Below, in pieces: positions 1 through 13,437 of a stretch of DNA of 56,583 nt; positions within the stretch are counted from its first letter, which is position 1; each line of letters begins with the position of its first letter. The stretch is from Deinococcus marmoris DSM 12784 (GTDB taxonomy: Bacteria; Deinococcota; Deinococci; Deinococcales; Deinococcaceae): NCBI RefSeq assembly GCF_000701405.1, contig NZ_JNIV01000016.1:1-56583 (forward strand), written 5' to 3'. The notes under the pieces were generated by a model. It worked only from the letters and a program-made list of their open reading frames with translations, was not told the DNA's origin and did no database searches. Both the position numbers and the translations under genes were made by a program.

Positions 1-340
1 ATGGCGGAAAAATGACGCTGTGGTACGCACGGAGGCGCTTTGTGCGCCTCCGTCATGTCTGGGCCGATGGTGGTTATCTGGGCAAGCTGGTCACCTGGAC
101 GCTGGAAACACTGGGCTGGACATTGGAAATCATCAAACGCAGTGACAGGGCCACAGGGTTTCAGGTGCTGCCCCGTCGCTGGGTGGTGGAACGCTCATTG
201 GCGTGGTTGACGCGCTCACGTCGGCTGAGCCGGGACTATGAAGGCCGCTGCCATACTTCCGCTTCCTGGTGCTATCTCGCCAACATTCGCCTGATGCTCC
301 GTCGCCTCGACCCATCCGTCGAACCTTTATAAACACGCTC
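1..340 (+). mobile_element. IS5-family insertion sequence, right end
   Basis: The rest of the element lies left of the window. The last 15 bases (326-340), read on the minus strand, are GAGCGTGTTTATAAA, which matches from memory the terminal repeat of IS427-type IS5 elements. The transposase stop codon lies inside this repeat, which is usual for the group. The base triplet TAA after position 340 may be part of the short target duplication, but the other end is not visible. Confidence 0.75.
3..332 (+). CDS. IS5-family transposase, C-terminal part (runs off left edge)
   Basis: DDE-type transposase that would cut and rejoin the ends of the IS. The reading frame is open to the left edge, so the visible 109 codons are the C-terminal third. 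HVWADGGY carries the second catalytic aspartate, and RRWVVERSLAWL followed by RRLSRDYE is the region with the catalytic glutamate and the arginine-rich helix of IS5/IS427 enzymes. The in-frame ATG at 12 is internal. The frame looks intact here; whether the whole gene is intact cannot be seen. Confidence 0.75.
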   Translation, partial: GGKMTLWYARRRFVRLRHVWADGGYLGKLVTWTLETLGWTLEIIKRSDRATGFQVLPRRWVVERSLAWLTRSRRLSRDYEGRCHTSASWCYLANIRLMLRRLDPSVEPL

Positions 341-360
341 TAACCCTTACCCTGTAGGAC

Positions 361-1707
361 ATGACTCCAACTGATCTGAGCGCCCACATCGAACGCGGCC
401 TGTCTGACCTGCGTGATCTGGTGGCAATGCAGAGCGTCTCCGCGCAGGGCCGCATGTTGCCCGAGACGGCGGACGCCGTGACCGCCCTGCTGGAGGCGGA
501 GGGCTTCAGCGTGGCCCGCTACCCCGGTCAGGTGGCCCCGGTGCTGGTGGCCGAGGCCGGGGACGGCCCGTTCACCCTGCTGATCTACAACCACTATGAC
601 GTGCAGCCCGAAGACCCGCTGAATCTGTGGGACACGCTGCCCTTCGAGTTGACCGAGCGCGACGGACGCCTGTACGGGCGCGGCGCATCCGACGACAAGG
701 GCGAGTTCACCTCCCGGCTGGCGGGGCTGCGGGCGCTGCGGGAACGGCACGGCGGCCAGATTCCCCTCAAGGTCAAGTGGCTGCTGGAGGGCGAGGAAGA
801 GGTGGGCAGCCCCAGCCTGGAAGCCTTCGTGCAAGACCACGCCGCCGAATTGAAGGCTGACGGCGTGTGGTGGGAATTCGGCAGCGTGACCCCCGAGGGG
901 CGGCCCATCCTGTACGCGGGCCTCAAGGGGATCGTGTGCCTGGAACTGCGCTGCCGGGTGGCGGCCAGTGACCTGCACAGCAGCACCGGGGCGGTGGTGG
1001 ACAACCCGCTGTGGCGGCTGGCGAAGGCCGTGGCCAGCCTGCGCGACGAGACCGGGCGCGTGACCATTCCCGGTTTCCACGACGATGTGCGCGAAACCTC
1101 CGAGGCGGACCGCGCCGCCATCGCCAGCATTCCCGGCCAGGGCGAGTCTCTGTACGACGCCTACGAGGTCACGCGCCGCCTGGGAGAGCCGGAAGAGTTC
1201 AACGCCCGTACCAATCTGATGCCCGTGCTGAACGTTAACGGCTTTCACGGCGGCTACGGCGACGGCGGCAGCAAGACCGTGCTGCCCGCCGAGGGCTTTG
1301 TCAAGATCGACTTCCGTCTGGTGCCGGACCAGCACCCCGATAAGATCGTGGAACTGCTGCGTGTCCATCTGGACGCCCAGAACTTGCAGGATGTAGAAAT
1401 CGTGGAGCTGGAAAGCCACCAGCACCCGGCCCGCAGTGACCTTAGTAATCCCTTTGTGCAGACTGCTGTGCGCGTGGCCCGCGAGGTCTACGGCCAGGAC
1501 GCCATCCTGCACCCCAGCAGCGGCGGCAGCGGCCCGATGTACCCTTTCATGCAACATGTCGGTGCGCCTGTGGTGGCGCTGGGCATCGGCAACGTGGCAG
1601 GCCGCGTCCACGCCCCCAACGAAAACGTGTTGCGCCGCGACTTTGAAACCGGGGTGCGCTACGCGCTGGAATTGATGGAGGCGCTGGCAAGCAAGGCCAG
1701 AAACTGA
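361..1707 (+). CDS. M20-family metallopeptidase (dipeptidase)
   Basis: A 448-residue zinc-dependent peptidase of the M20/M25/M40 family, which removes an amino acid from dipeptides or related amides in the cytoplasm. Metal-binding motifs are in order: NHYDVQP (77-83) with a ligand His and Asp, the bridging-Asp segment GASDDKG (108-114), the catalytic acid segment LEGEEEVGS (142-150), and a late His in SSGGSGPMYPF. The dimerisation (lid) domain occupies roughly 190-310. Length is normal. The ATG has only a weak ribosome-binding site, and an IS ends 20 bp upstream, so the native promoter is probably cut away or replaced. The true substrate cannot be told from sequence. Confidence 0.9.
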   Translation: MTPTDLSAHIERGLSDLRDLVAMQSVSAQGRMLPETADAVTALLEAEGFSVARYPGQVAPVLVAEAGDGPFTLLIYNHYDVQPEDPLNLWDTLPFELTERDGRLYGRGASDDKGEFTSRLAGLRALRERHGGQIPLKVKWLLEGEEEVGSPSLEAFVQDHAAELKADGVWWEFGSVTPEGRPILYAGLKGIVCLELRCRVAASDLHSSTGAVVDNPLWRLAKAVASLRDETGRVTIPGFHDDVRETSEADRAAIASIPGQGESLYDAYEVTRRLGEPEEFNARTNLMPVLNVNGFHGGYGDGGSKTVLPAEGFVKIDFRLVPDQHPDKIVELLRVHLDAQNLQDVEIVELESHQHPARSDLSNPFVQTAVRVAREVYGQDAILHPSSGGSGPMYPFMQHVGAPVVALGIGNVAGRVHAPNENVLRRDFETGVRYALELMEALASKARN

Positions 1708-1741
1708 AATAGCGAAATAGCTATGTGAAACAGCTTTTATC

Positions 1742-1764
1742 CCCTCTCCACTTGTGGGAGAGGG
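1742..1764. repeat. CCCTCTCC/GGGAGAGGG hairpin
   Basis: An inverted repeat (1742-1749 and 1756-1764) after the dipeptidase gene, followed by purine-rich sequence rather than a T-tract. It resembles a common class of short intergenic repeats built on CCCTCTCC. It may slow or stop transcription before dxr, but it lacks the run of T of a classic terminator. Confidence 0.45.
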
Positions 1765-1912
1765 AGGGAGCCGCGTGGCGGCGGAAGGGTGAGGGGGCCA
1801 CCGGGCGAGCCTCACTTTCGACAAGTCGCCAACACTTTCCCTCTCGCCCGTTCCACTCCCCACACTCTGCCCACCCCGTATGCCTCATGCTGGGAGCAAT
1901 GAGCGGACGGGC

Positions 1913-3069
1913 ATGGAACTGACGGTTTTGGGCAGCACGGGCAGCATCGGCACGCAGGCGCTGGATGTGGCGCGCGAGCGTGGCTACACGGTGACGGCGC
2001 TGGCGGCAGGACGCAACCTGGAACTGCTGGCTAAACAGGTGAAAGAGTTTCGTCCAACACTGGTCAGCGTTGATCCAGCCGTCTACGGCGAGGCAAAAAA
2101 ACTGCTGCCCGACGTACATCTGACAGCCGATGTCAGCGAGGTGGCCGCCCTGAACACCGACGTGGTGGTCAACGCCATGAGCGGCCTGATCGGACTGGCC
2201 CCCACCCGCGCCGCGCTCCAGGCCGGACAGGCGGTGGCGCTGGCGACCAAGGAGGCGATGGTCACGGCGGCGGGCCTGATCTGGGAGGCGGCGGCAGCGG
2301 GCGGCGGGCGCGTGGTCCCGGTGGATTCCGAACACACGGGCGTCTTCCAGTGCCTGACCGGCGAGAACATGGCGGACGTGGCGGAAGTGATCCTGACCGC
2401 CTCCGGTGGCCCCTTCCGCGACGGCCCCGCCGATCTGGGCGGCGTGACGCCCGCGCAGGCCCTGAAGCATCCCTCGTGGAGCATGGGGCCGAAGGTGACC
2501 ATCGACAGCGCCACGCTGATGAATAAGGGGCTGGAGGTCATGGAGTGCGCCAGTCTGTATGGCCTGCCGCTGTCGCAGGTGGGCGTGGTGGTCCACCCGC
2601 AGAGCCTGATCCACGCGGCGGTGCGCTTCCGCGACGGCAGCCTCAAGGCGCAGTTCGGCCCCACCGACATGCGTTTGCCGATTGCCTACGCCATCGACGC
2701 CGCGCCTGGCGGAATGCAGCGCCCCGGCGACGTGCGCGGCGCGCGGCGGGGGCCGGAAGTGGCCGGGCATCTCGGCTGGCCCATGCGCGGCACCTGGGAA
2801 TTCCGCGAGCCGGATTTTGACCGCTTCCCCTGCCTGGGTCTGGCCTACCGCGCGGGCGAGGTGGGCGGGTTGCAGCCTGTCGCCCTGAACGCGGCAGACG
2901 AGGTGGCCGTGGAAGCCTTCCTGGCCGGGCAACTGACCTTTACGGGCATTCCCAGATTGCTGGAGCGTGTGCTGGACGAAACCCCCGCTGGAACCCTGGG
3001 CTGGGACTCGCTGGCGCAAACCGATGCCTGGGCGCGCGTGCGGGCCTGGGAACTGGTGGGGGTGAGGGC

Positions 3070-3073
<4 letters not shown>
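1913..3073 (+). CDS. dxr: 1-deoxy-D-xylulose 5-phosphate reductoisomerase
   Basis: Second step of the non-mevalonate (MEP) isoprenoid pathway: NADPH-dependent rearrangement and reduction of DXP to 2-C-methylerythritol 4-phosphate in the cytoplasm. At 386 residues it has the normal length. GSTGSIG (7-13) is the NADPH loop, DSEH (138-141) holds the metal-binding Asp and Glu, and [21 protein letters not shown] and HPQSLIH are family signatures. An in-frame ATG at 1880 would add eleven residues before the conserved [10 protein letters not shown] start, so 1913 is chosen. The stop overlaps the next gene's ATG (ATGA), so the two are co-transcribed. Confidence 0.96.
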
Positions 3074-4200
<1,127 letters not shown>

Positions 4201-4266
4201 AGCCAGGAAGCTGCGCCCTGAGAGGGAAAATCCTATTCACTCACGCGCCATGTCCAGAGGCTGTGT

Positions 4267-4272
4267 TAAAAC
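4267..4272 (+). promoter_or_regulatory. -10-like hexamer before the exported protein gene
   Basis: TAAAAC lies 7 nt before the ATG at 4280, and no ribosome-binding site precedes that ATG. This spacing fits a leaderless start and favours 4280 over 4250. No clear -35 box is seen. Confidence 0.35.
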
Positions 4273-4279
4273 AGTCTTC

Positions 4280-5134
4280 ATGATTGCAAAAGTGAAGATG
4301 ATGCTGGCCCTGGGTCTGGCGACGGCGGGACTGGCCACCCTGGGCACGGCAGGGGCGGCGGACGTGCGGCTGGGCCTGAACAGCAGCGCGGGCCTGGGTT
4401 GTCAGATCGTGGGCGGGCGCGTGGGCTTTCAGGAGGGCCGTTTCGGCCTGTACGGCCAGGGGGCCTACTGCACCAGCAATGTGGCGGGCAAGTCGGGCAC
4501 CGGGTCCTTCGGCGGACTGGTGACGGGCGATCTGTTCACCTTCGGCAACGTGACCACCTACGCCCTGATCGGTGCGGAGATCCAGGGGAGTAATACCGCC
4601 ATTCAGGGCGGCCTGGGCCTGCGCTACGGCATCGCCCTGCTGCCGGTAGAAGGCTACGTGGAAGTGGGCGCGCAGCGCATCAGCACGGCGCTACAACCCA
4701 TCATCGGGCCGCGTCTGTCAGTGGGCATCAACTACCGCATCAATGTCGTCAATCTCCAGGGCCAGATTCCCGCCCCCCTGAAGTTCGAGGAAGGCGAGAC
4801 CACCCAGTACGCTGGCAGCGCCCCCGCCGAGTGCAAGCTGACCCCCGAGCAGGACATCGCCAGTGCGCGCGGCGCGGCCCGCTCGGCGGCGGACGAGGGG
4901 CTGGGTGCGGCGGCAGGTGCCTACGGCGCGGCCTACTCGGGCGTGTCCTACAAGGTGGAAGTCACCAGCGTGGGCATCAATGGCAACGTGGGCAGTGCGG
5001 GCGGCAAGGTGACCATCACCGCCACGCAGAACAGCAACGGTGAGAAGGTCAGCGGCACCTATGGCGGCACCATCAAACTGGTGCGTTCCGGCTGCGGCTG
5101 GCAGGCCACCGGGTTCACCCGCAGCGGCGAGTAG
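4280..5134 (+). CDS. Exported protein, possible small outer-membrane barrel
   Basis: I do not recognise a named family. The 284-residue product starts with a Lys-containing n-region, a hydrophobic stretch and a likely cleavage site after GTAGA (about residue 25), so it is exported. Residues 30-165 alternate short polar and hydrophobic segments rich in Gly, Tyr and Phe, as in beta-barrel proteins. The C-terminal part has an Ala-rich helix (about 205-225) and a Gly/Thr/Val-rich beta region ending with a Cys-Gly-Trp motif; four cysteines are left in the mature part and may form disulfides. An upstream ATG at 4250 would spoil the signal peptide start. Function unknown. Confidence 0.65.
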   Translation: MIAKVKMMLALGLATAGLATLGTAGAADVRLGLNSSAGLGCQIVGGRVGFQEGRFGLYGQGAYCTSNVAGKSGTGSFGGLVTGDLFTFGNVTTYALIGAEIQGSNTAIQGGLGLRYGIALLPVEGYVEVGAQRISTALQPIIGPRLSVGINYRINVVNLQGQIPAPLKFEEGETTQYAGSAPAECKLTPEQDIASARGAARSAADEGLGAAAGAYGAAYSGVSYKVEVTSVGINGNVGSAGGKVTITATQNSNGEKVSGTYGGTIKLVRSGCGWQATGFTRSGE

Positions 5135-5149
5135 CCCTGCTCACCTGGA

Positions 5150-5205
5150 AATCTGACCGCTGAGACCCCGCGCTTGTTCGTGGATGTTCAGTGGTCAGAT
5201 TTTTG
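5150..5205. terminator. Terminator between convergent genes
   Basis: AATCTGACCGCTGA (5150-5163) pairs with TCAGTGGTCAGATT (5188-5201) with a single G-U pair, followed by TTTT on the plus strand. It ends the exported-protein transcript and may also serve the convergent gene at 5211. Confidence 0.8.
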
Positions 5206-5210
5206 TGGCT

Positions 5211-5774
<564 letters not shown>

Positions 5775-5840
5775 GTGGCTTACAGCGTAACGCCCAGCGG
5801 TATTAAACAACCGGTGGCCTCTGAGGCCCGGTGACGTGAA

Positions 5841-6497
5841 ATGATCGCGCCAGTGACCGTTCTCGCCCCAGATGTCCGTATCCATACCCTGTACGCCAAT
5901 GTTTATCTGCTGAGCAGTCCGGCGGGCCGCCTGCTGGTGGACGCCGGGGCATGGCCCTACGCCGCCCGTCTTGACCGGATTCTGCGCGATTTTGCCCCCG
6001 ACGCCGTGCTGCTGACCCACGCGCATGTGGACCATTCTGGCGGTGCGTACAGGGCCGCCCGGCGCGGCATTCCGCTGCTGGCGCACCCACTGGAGCATCC
6101 TCATCTGATTGGCGAGATTCATGATCTGCCGTATCCGGCGGGCCGCCCGGAGATTGGACGAATGGTGTCTCGGGTGCATCCCAAAGTCTCCGCCGACGCC
6201 CTGCAAGCGGTCCACCCCGGCGAAACGGTGCTGGGCTGGGAAGTCGTGTCCCTGCCTGGCCACACCCCCGGCCAGATCGGCGTGCTGATGGACGGCGTGC
6301 TGGTGGCCGCCGACGCGGTGATCGGCGCGAAGGACGGTGCCCACCTGCCCAAAGCCGCCTACAACGCCGATCACGCCCAGGCCCAGCAAACCCTGCAACG
6401 CATGGCCGAGATGGACCTTCGCGCCGTGCTGCCCGGTCACGGCGGCCCGCTGACGCCGGGGCAGGTGCGGAAGCGGGCGGGGCGGCGGGAAGGCTGA
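5841..6497 (+). CDS. MBL-fold metallohydrolase
   Basis: A 218-residue metallo-beta-lactamase-fold hydrolase, probably with a two-metal site. HAHVDH (60-65) is the signature; SLPGHTPGQ and LPGHGGP supply further His ligands, and the metal-bridging Asp is in VAADAV. This compact form with no extra domain is typical of glyoxalase II-like or general MBL hydrolases. It is divergent from the AhpD-like gene. The substrate cannot be assigned. Confidence 0.88.
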   Translation: MIAPVTVLAPDVRIHTLYANVYLLSSPAGRLLVDAGAWPYAARLDRILRDFAPDAVLLTHAHVDHSGGAYRAARRGIPLLAHPLEHPHLIGEIHDLPYPAGRPEIGRMVSRVHPKVSADALQAVHPGETVLGWEVVSLPGHTPGQIGVLMDGVLVAADAVIGAKDGAHLPKAAYNADHAQAQQTLQRMAEMDLRAVLPGHGGPLTPGQVRKRAGRREG

Positions 6498-6545
6498 AGC
6501 TGCGGAATTCGTCTGAACTGTCATCCACAGCCCAGCGCCACCCAC

Positions 6546-6551
6546 TACACT
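6546..6551 (+). promoter_or_regulatory. -10-like hexamer before hrpB
   Basis: TACACT, then 7 nt, then the hrpB ATG, with no Shine-Dalgarno sequence. This fits a leaderless transcript. Confidence 0.45.
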
Positions 6552-6558
6552 TCTGCCC

Positions 6559-9069
6559 ATGCCCCCCCAGCCGCCCACCCTGCCCATTGCCGAGGTCATC
6601 CCGGCGGTGCGCGCGGCCCTGGAGGCGCACCCGCTGGTGGTGGTCCAGGCCCCGCCCGGCGCGGGCAAGAGTACGGCGCTGCCGCTGGAACTGCTGAACG
6701 AACCCTGGCTGGCCGGACAATCGGTGATCATGCTCCAGCCCCGGCGGGTGGCGGCGCGGGCGGTGGCCTCAAGGCTGGCCGAGGGCCTGGGCCAGGGGGT
6801 GGGCGAAACCGTGGGCTACCGCGTGCGCTTCGAGTCCCGCGTGTCCAAGCAGACCCGCCTGGAAGTCGTCACCGAGGGCATCCTGACCCGCCGCCTCCAG
6901 CGTGACCCGGAACTGGCCGGGGTGGGGCTGGTCATTCTGGACGAGTTCCACGAACGCAGCCTGAACGCCGATCTGGCCCTGGCCCTGCTGCGCGAGGTTC
7001 AGGGGGCGTTGCGCGACGATCTGCGCGTGCTGGTCATGAGTGCCACCCTGGACCCGGACCTTCCTGCCCGCCTGGGTGCGCCGCTGGTGGAAAGCGTGGG
7101 CCGCGCGTACCCGGTGGAGGTCCGTTACCTGCCGACAGACCCGGTGGGCCGTGTGGAAGACGCCGTGGCCCGCAAGGTGCGGCAGGCTCTGGCCGAGGAC
7201 GAGGGCGACATCCTGGCCTTCCTCCCCGGCGTGCGCGAGATTCGCGGGGCTGCCGCGCAACTGGCCGATACGGGGGCGCTGGTGCTGCCCCTCTACGGCG
7301 ATCTGAGCGTCAAGGAACAGCGCCGCGCCCTCCTCCCCGATCCTGATGGGCGGCGCAAGGTGGTGCTGGCCACCAGCATTGCCGAGACCTCACTGACCAT
7401 CGACGGCGTGCGCGTGGTGGTGGACGGCGGGCAGAGCCGCACCCAGGCGTTTGACCCCGCCACGGGCCTGACCCGCATGGTCACGGGCCGCGTATCCCAG
7501 GACAGCGCCACCCAGCGGGCTGGACGTGCGGGCCGCACCGCGCCGGGCGTGGCCCACCGTCTTCGGCCGGAGCGTACCCAGCCACTGCTGCCCCCCGCCC
7601 GCCCCCCGGAAGTGCTGGAGGCAGACCTCGCGCCGCTGGTGCTGGAGCTGGCCGCCTGGGGTGCGCCAGACCCAGCCGATCTGGCGTGGCTGGACGCGCC
7701 GCCTGCTCCCCGCGTGGAAACCGCCCGCACGTTGCTGCGCGGCCTGAATGCCCTGGACGATACGGGGCGCGTGACCCCGGAAGGCCAGCGGCTGCTGGAG
7801 TTTCCCACCCACCCGCGCCTCGCGCATCTGCTGACGGGCGGGGCAGAGGCTGGCCTGGGACCGCTGGCCGCCGATCTGGCCGCGCTGCTGGAGGAACGCG
7901 ATCCGCTGCCCCCCGGCTCCGGTGCGGACCTGACCGAACGTGTGGAAGCGCTGCGATTGTGGCGGGCTGGGCGTGGCGGCAGGGGAGACGCCGCCGTGCT
8001 GGAGCGCATCGAGCGGCTGGCGAAGCAGTGGCGTGGGCTGTTAGACGTGCGCCCCGACAACGCCGAACCCGATCCCTACGATCTGGGCGAACTGATTGCC
8101 CTGGCCTATCCCGAACGCCTGGCCCTGCCACGCGAGGTCCTGCCCGGCGGTCTGCGGGGCCGCTTTTTGCTGGCGGGCGGTCAGGGCGTGGCGCTGCCGG
8201 AGGGGGACGCTCTGGCCGGAGCAGAGGCGCTGGCTGTGGCCCACCTGGACGCCCGCGCCCTGAATCCCAACAACGCTGAGGGCCGCATCTATCTGGCGGC
8301 TCCCCTTGCGCTGTCTGCCCTGGAATCCCGCGCCGCGTGGACGGAAAGCGTCCGCTGGGATAGCCGCACGGGAACCCTGCTCGCCCAGAATGAACGCCGC
8401 GTGGGAGCGCTGGTCCTTGAAACCCGCCCCCTGAAGGAATTGCCTGCCGGGCTGCGGACAGAGGCCCTCAGCGGGGCCATCCGCGCCGAGGGGCTGCACC
8501 TGCTGACCTTTTCCCGCGAGGCTGCGGGCCTGCGCGCCCGCGTGGAATCGTTGCGCCACTGGCACCCGGAAGGCGACTGGCCCAACCTCTCCGACGCCGC
8601 GCTGCTGGACACGCTGGAGGACTGGCTCGGCCCGCATCTGGGCACGGCCCGCACGCGTGAAGACCTGGGACGAATCAACCTCCTGCCTGCACTTCAGGCA
8701 TTGCTGCCCTGGCCTCTGCCGCAGCAACTCGAAGATCTCGCGCCCACGCACCTGAGCGTGCCCACCGGCAGCCGCATTCGCCTGGAGTACCGCTCAGACG
8801 GATCACCGCCCATCCTGGCCGTCAAATTGCAGGAACTGTTCGGGCTGGCCGATACGCCCGCCGTCAACGGGGGCCGCACCCCGGTGCTGCTGCATCTGCT
8901 GTCGCCCGCCGGACGGCCCGTGCAGGTCACGCAGGATCTGCGGAGTTTCTGGAATTCGTCGTATTTCGAGGTTCGCAAGGACCTGCGGGGCCGCTACCCC
9001 CGGCACCCCTGGCCGGACGATCCCTGGACCCACGCGCCGATGAAGGGGATCAAGCGACGCGGCGTGTGA
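6559..9069 (+). CDS. hrpB: ATP-dependent helicase HrpB
   Basis: DExH-box RNA helicase of the HrpB family (836 residues, normal length). APPGAGKST (31-39) is Walker A, DEFH (128-131) motif II, MSAT motif III, and QRAGRAGRT motif VI. The HrpB-specific C-terminal domain is present, with [22 protein letters not shown] close to the end. In other bacteria HrpB is a non-essential helicase with an unclear RNA target. The stop codon overlaps the GTG of the next gene by four bases, so the methyltransferase is translationally coupled. Confidence 0.95.
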   Translation: MPPQPPTLPIAEVIPAVRAALEAHPLVVVQAPPGAGKSTALPLELLNEPWLAGQSVIMLQPRRVAARAVASRLAEGLGQGVGETVGYRVRFESRVSKQTRLEVVTEGILTRRLQRDPELAGVGLVILDEFHERSLNADLALALLREVQGALRDDLRVLVMSATLDPDLPARLGAPLVESVGRAYPVEVRYLPTDPVGRVEDAVARKVRQALAEDEGDILAFLPGVREIRGAAAQLADTGALVLPLYGDLSVKEQRRALLPDPDGRRKVVLATSIAETSLTIDGVRVVVDGGQSRTQAFDPATGLTRMVTGRVSQDSATQRAGRAGRTAPGVAHRLRPERTQPLLPPARPPEVLEADLAPLVLELAAWGAPDPADLAWLDAPPAPRVETARTLLRGLNALDDTGRVTPEGQRLLEFPTHPRLAHLLTGGAEAGLGPLAADLAALLEERDPLPPGSGADLTERVEALRLWRAGRGGRGDAAVLERIERLAKQWRGLLDVRPDNAEPDPYDLGELIALAYPERLALPREVLPGGLRGRFLLAGGQGVALPEGDALAGAEALAVAHLDARALNPNNAEGRIYLAAPLALSALESRAAWTESVRWDSRTGTLLAQNERRVGALVLETRPLKELPAGLRTEALSGAIRAEGLHLLTFSREAAGLRARVESLRHWHPEGDWPNLSDAALLDTLEDWLGPHLGTARTREDLGRINLLPALQALLPWPLPQQLEDLAPTHLSVPTGSRIRLEYRSDGSPPILAVKLQELFGLADTPAVNGGRTPVLLHLLSPAGRPVQVTQDLRSFWNSSYFEVRKDLRGRYPRHPWPDDPWTHAPMKGIKRRGV

Positions 9070-9695
9070 GCCTCTGGCCGCGCATGATCTCTGCCGTCTA
9101 TGCCCCGCTGGGCTGGCGTCGGGCGCAGTTTGTGCTGGACCAGATTTGTCCCCACCTGCCATCTGGATGCGTGCTGGACCTGGGTGCGGGCACGGGCCAC
9201 ACGGCGGCGCTGCTGGCTCAGAGGGGTTGGGCTGTGACGATGGCCGATGTCCCGCCGCACATCGGAGCGCTGGGGCAGCGGCTGGTGGCGCAGCCCATCG
9301 CCGCGCGGCTGGGCCGTGAATCTGGCGTGCCGCGCGTGCTGTATGACGGTACTCGCCTTTCCTTCGCGGCTGACTCATTTGACTCCGTGCTGCTGGCCTT
9401 CGTGTTACACCACTGCCCTGATCCGGTGGCGGTGCTGCGGGAAGCGGCGCGGGTGTCACGGCATGTTCTGGTGCTGGAGGACGGCGATGGCGAGTCCCCA
9501 CCGGGCCGTCTGAACCGCGTGACCGACGCCCTGATCAATCTGGAATTCGGCCACCCGCACGCCGAACGCTCGCGCCTGGAATGGCTGGGGATGTTTGCCG
9601 CCTGTGGCCTGGGTGTGGAATACGAGCAGGGCTTTACCTCCCGTTTCGGTGGTCTGAAGGGCAGGCACCGGCTGTATGTGCTGAATGTCCTGTAA
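9066..9695 (+). CDS. Class I SAM-dependent methyltransferase
   Basis: A 209-residue methyltransferase. VLDLGAGTGH (36-45) is the SAM-binding motif I; further Rossmann elements are MADVPPH and LLAFVLHHCPDP. No extra substrate domain is present, so the substrate is open. It starts with GTG inside the end of hrpB (GTGA overlap), so both proteins are probably made together; whether the helicase and methyltransferase act on the same RNA is only an idea. Confidence 0.85.
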   Translation: MSLWPRMISAVYAPLGWRRAQFVLDQICPHLPSGCVLDLGAGTGHTAALLAQRGWAVTMADVPPHIGALGQRLVAQPIAARLGRESGVPRVLYDGTRLSFAADSFDSVLLAFVLHHCPDPVAVLREAARVSRHVLVLEDGDGESPPGRLNRVTDALINLEFGHPHAERSRLEWLGMFAACGLGVEYEQGFTSRFGGLKGRHRLYVLNVL

Positions 9696-9815
9696 TCTGG
9701 CCCCCATAGTCGCGCCGTTTTTCTGGCGTGCAGGACCGCCCAATCCAATCGGTTTCAGGCCGCACGAATATTCCCAATTCGGTCTGCGTGCCGATGTCTC
9801 TCACAAGGAACTCCC

Positions 9816-10952
9816 ATGACCGATAAACGCATTGTCCTTGCCTTCGGCACCCGCCCGGAAGCCACCAAGATGGCCCCCGTTTACGCGGCGCTGGCCGCCC
9901 AGCCCGGTTTACAGCCCCTGATCCTGTCTACCGGGCAGCAGCGCGAGATGCTCGACGGCGCGCTGAATGTGTTTGGCCTGACCCCGGACCGTGACCTGAA
10001 CGTGATGACCGAGCGCCAGACCCTCGCGGACCTGACCGCCCGCATCGTGCCGCAGGCCGGGCGCGTGCTGCGCGAGATGGAGGCCGATCTGGTGCTGGTC
10101 CACGGCGATACCTCCACGTCGTTCTGCGTGGCCCTGTCCGCCTTCTACGAGGGCATTCCGGTGGGCCATGTCGAGGCGGGCCTGCGAAGCGGCGACTTGC
10201 AGGAACCTTTCCCGGAGGAGGCCAACCGCCGCCTGACCGGCGTGCTGAGTGCGCTGGACTTCTCGCCCACTTCCGGCAGCAAGGCCAACCTGACCCGTGA
10301 GGGCAAGCCCGAAGTGGGCATCTTCGTGACCGGGCAGACCGCCGTGGACGCCGTGCGCGAGGTGGCCGGGCGCGTGCCGCTGCGCCCCGAATGGCAGGCC
10401 CGCGTGGATGCGGGGCAGCCGCTGGTGACCGTGACCATGCACCGCCGTGAGAACCAGCCCATGATGCGCGAGATGGCGCAGGCGCTGGCCCGCGTTGCCC
10501 AGGCACACCCGGATCACCATTTCATCTACCCGGTCCACCTCTCGCCCGCCGTGCAGGAGGCCGTGCGCCCGGTGCTGGAAGGCGTGAGTAACTTCGAGCT
10601 GACCGCGCCGCTGGATTACAGCGACATGGCCCCCCTCATGGCCGCCTCCGTGCTGCTCGCCACCGACAGCGGCGGTTTGCAGGAGGAAGGTGCGGCGCTG
10701 GGCGTGCCGGTGGCGGTTCTCCGCAATGTCACCGAGCGCCCCGAGGGGCTGGAGGCGGGCGTGTTGAAACTGGCGGGCAATGACCCGGCGCAGCTTGAAG
10801 CGGTATTGAACGACCTGCTGGACAGCCCCGAGACGTTAAAGGGAATGCGCGAGGCCCGCAATCCCTACGGCGACGGGCAGGCTGCCGGGCGAATCGCGCG
10901 GGCCATCGCGTGGCACTTTGATCTGGGCGAGCGCCCTGCGGACTGGAGCTGA
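9816..10952 (+). CDS. wecB: UDP-N-acetylglucosamine 2-epimerase (non-hydrolysing)
   Basis: Converts UDP-GlcNAc to UDP-ManNAc for cell-surface polysaccharide. At 378 residues it has the normal length. [13 protein letters not shown] near the N-terminus, [27 protein letters not shown] and [16 protein letters not shown] are the expected nucleotide-sugar and catalytic motifs of the family. AAGGAA before the ATG gives a real ribosome-binding site. A WecA/TagO-type transferase lies 4 kb downstream (14905), so the two may feed the same surface-polymer pathway. Confidence 0.95.
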   Translation: MTDKRIVLAFGTRPEATKMAPVYAALAAQPGLQPLILSTGQQREMLDGALNVFGLTPDRDLNVMTERQTLADLTARIVPQAGRVLREMEADLVLVHGDTSTSFCVALSAFYEGIPVGHVEAGLRSGDLQEPFPEEANRRLTGVLSALDFSPTSGSKANLTREGKPEVGIFVTGQTAVDAVREVAGRVPLRPEWQARVDAGQPLVTVTMHRRENQPMMREMAQALARVAQAHPDHHFIYPVHLSPAVQEAVRPVLEGVSNFELTAPLDYSDMAPLMAASVLLATDSGGLQEEGAALGVPVAVLRNVTERPEGLEAGVLKLAGNDPAQLEAVLNDLLDSPETLKGMREARNPYGDGQAAGRIARAIAWHFDLGERPADWS

Positions 10953-10970
10953 ACCCAGGCTCCCAGCGCG

Positions 10971-10976
10971 TATGAT
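10971..10976 (+). promoter_or_regulatory. -10-like hexamer before the lipid kinase gene
   Basis: TATGAT ends 9 nt before the GTG at 10986. No ribosome-binding site is present. The GTG at 10977 directly abuts this hexamer, which makes 10986 the more likely start. Confidence 0.45.
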
Positions 10977-10985
10977 GTGCCTGAC

Positions 10986-11921
10986 GTGAGCGCCCCCCCA
11001 TCCTCGGTTCCCCCGCTGGCCGTCGTCCTCAATCCCAACGCGGGCGGAGGGCTGGCCACGCGCGAGTGGCCGCGTCTGGAAGCCGAGCTGAAGCGGCGCG
11101 GCCAGCCTTTCGAGCTGATTCTGGAAGACAGCGGCGAGGACGCTCTGGCCCGCATCCAGGCGCTACCGCCGCGCATTGCCGTGCTGGCGGTGGGCGGGGA
11201 CGGCACGGTGGGGGCGCTGCTGCCCGCGCTGGTCTCGGTTCCAGGCAGGCCGGGCCGCCCGCTGGCCGTGGTGCCACTGGGAACAGGGAACGACTTCGCG
11301 GGGATGCTGGGCCTCAAGACTGGACAGTTTGCCGAGGCGCTGGATCGCCTGACCTTCCAGCCCCGCGACGTGGATGCGCTGGAGGTCCGCATTCTGGAAG
11401 GCGACGGCGCGGGCCGCACGCATGTGTTGCTGAACGGCCTGGGCCTGGGTTTCGACGCCGCCGTGACCGCCAACATGGCCCGCGCGCCCAGGCAGTTTCA
11501 GGGTTTTGCGCGCTACGCGTGGTCCGCCGTCGCCACGGTCCGCGAGCTGCACCTGTCCGAAGTGCAAATTACGCTGGATGGGCAACCCTTCTATAGCGGC
11601 CCCAGCCCCATCGTGGCGGTCATGAATGGCACCCGCTACGGCGGCGGCTTTCAGATCAGCCCGAGGTCCAGCCCACGCGATGGCCTGCTGGACGTGGTGG
11701 CGGGCGGTCCGATGAACCGTTTTCAACTGGTCAAGCTGATGCTGCGCGTGTTGAGCGGCACCCATCTGGACCAGCCCCAGGTCCACACGGCGCAGGGGCG
11801 CGAAGCCGTCATTCGCTGGAACGCGGCCACGCCTCTGCACCTGGACGGCGACTTGCACGGGCAGGTCACGGCGATCAAGGTGCGGGTCTTGGAGGGCGTG
11901 GTGAAATTGCTGAACGGGTAA
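10986..11921 (+). CDS. Diacylglycerol/lipid kinase family protein
   Basis: A roughly 311-residue kinase of the DAGK/YegS family that phosphorylates a lipid alcohol at the membrane. NPNAGGG is the N-terminal nucleotide motif, VGGDGTV (about residues 69-75) the signature catalytic loop, and PLGTGNDFA the second conserved motif. An upstream GTG at 10977 would add three residues; 10986 is chosen because a TATGAT hexamer occupies 10971-10976. It follows wecB by 33 bp but seems to have its own promoter. The lipid substrate is not determined. Confidence 0.88.
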   Translation: MSAPPSSVPPLAVVLNPNAGGGLATREWPRLEAELKRRGQPFELILEDSGEDALARIQALPPRIAVLAVGGDGTVGALLPALVSVPGRPGRPLAVVPLGTGNDFAGMLGLKTGQFAEALDRLTFQPRDVDALEVRILEGDGAGRTHVLLNGLGLGFDAAVTANMARAPRQFQGFARYAWSAVATVRELHLSEVQITLDGQPFYSGPSPIVAVMNGTRYGGGFQISPRSSPRDGLLDVVAGGPMNRFQLVKLMLRVLSGTHLDQPQVHTAQGREAVIRWNAATPLHLDGDLHGQVTAIKVRVLEGVVKLLNG

Positions 11922-11983
11922 GGCGTGAGGCCCCTACGCAATCCGGGGCGTGTTCTCCAGCGCTCCGGCTCAGTTTTTAAGAT

Positions 11984-13327
<1,344 letters not shown>

Positions 13328-13334
13328 GCGCGGA

Positions 13335-13340
13335 ATTATG
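13335..13340 (-). promoter_or_regulatory. -10-like hexamer before asnS
   Basis: CATAAT on the minus strand, 7 nt before the asnS ATG, preceded by TGC, so it may act as an extended -10 element. Confidence 0.45.
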
Positions 13341-13437
13341 GCAGAGGCGGGAGCGGCGGCGTGGATGGTCCGATGTTTTTTCTCTCTGTGTCCTGAAAAG
13401 AGAGGAGCCGTCCAACGCGTATCTGAGGCTCTGCCCT

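Noticed and set aside
340..1863. 507-codon minus-strand open frame over the dipeptidase gene
   Set aside because: It starts in an intergenic repeat and shows no protein motif; a typical GC-rich shadow.
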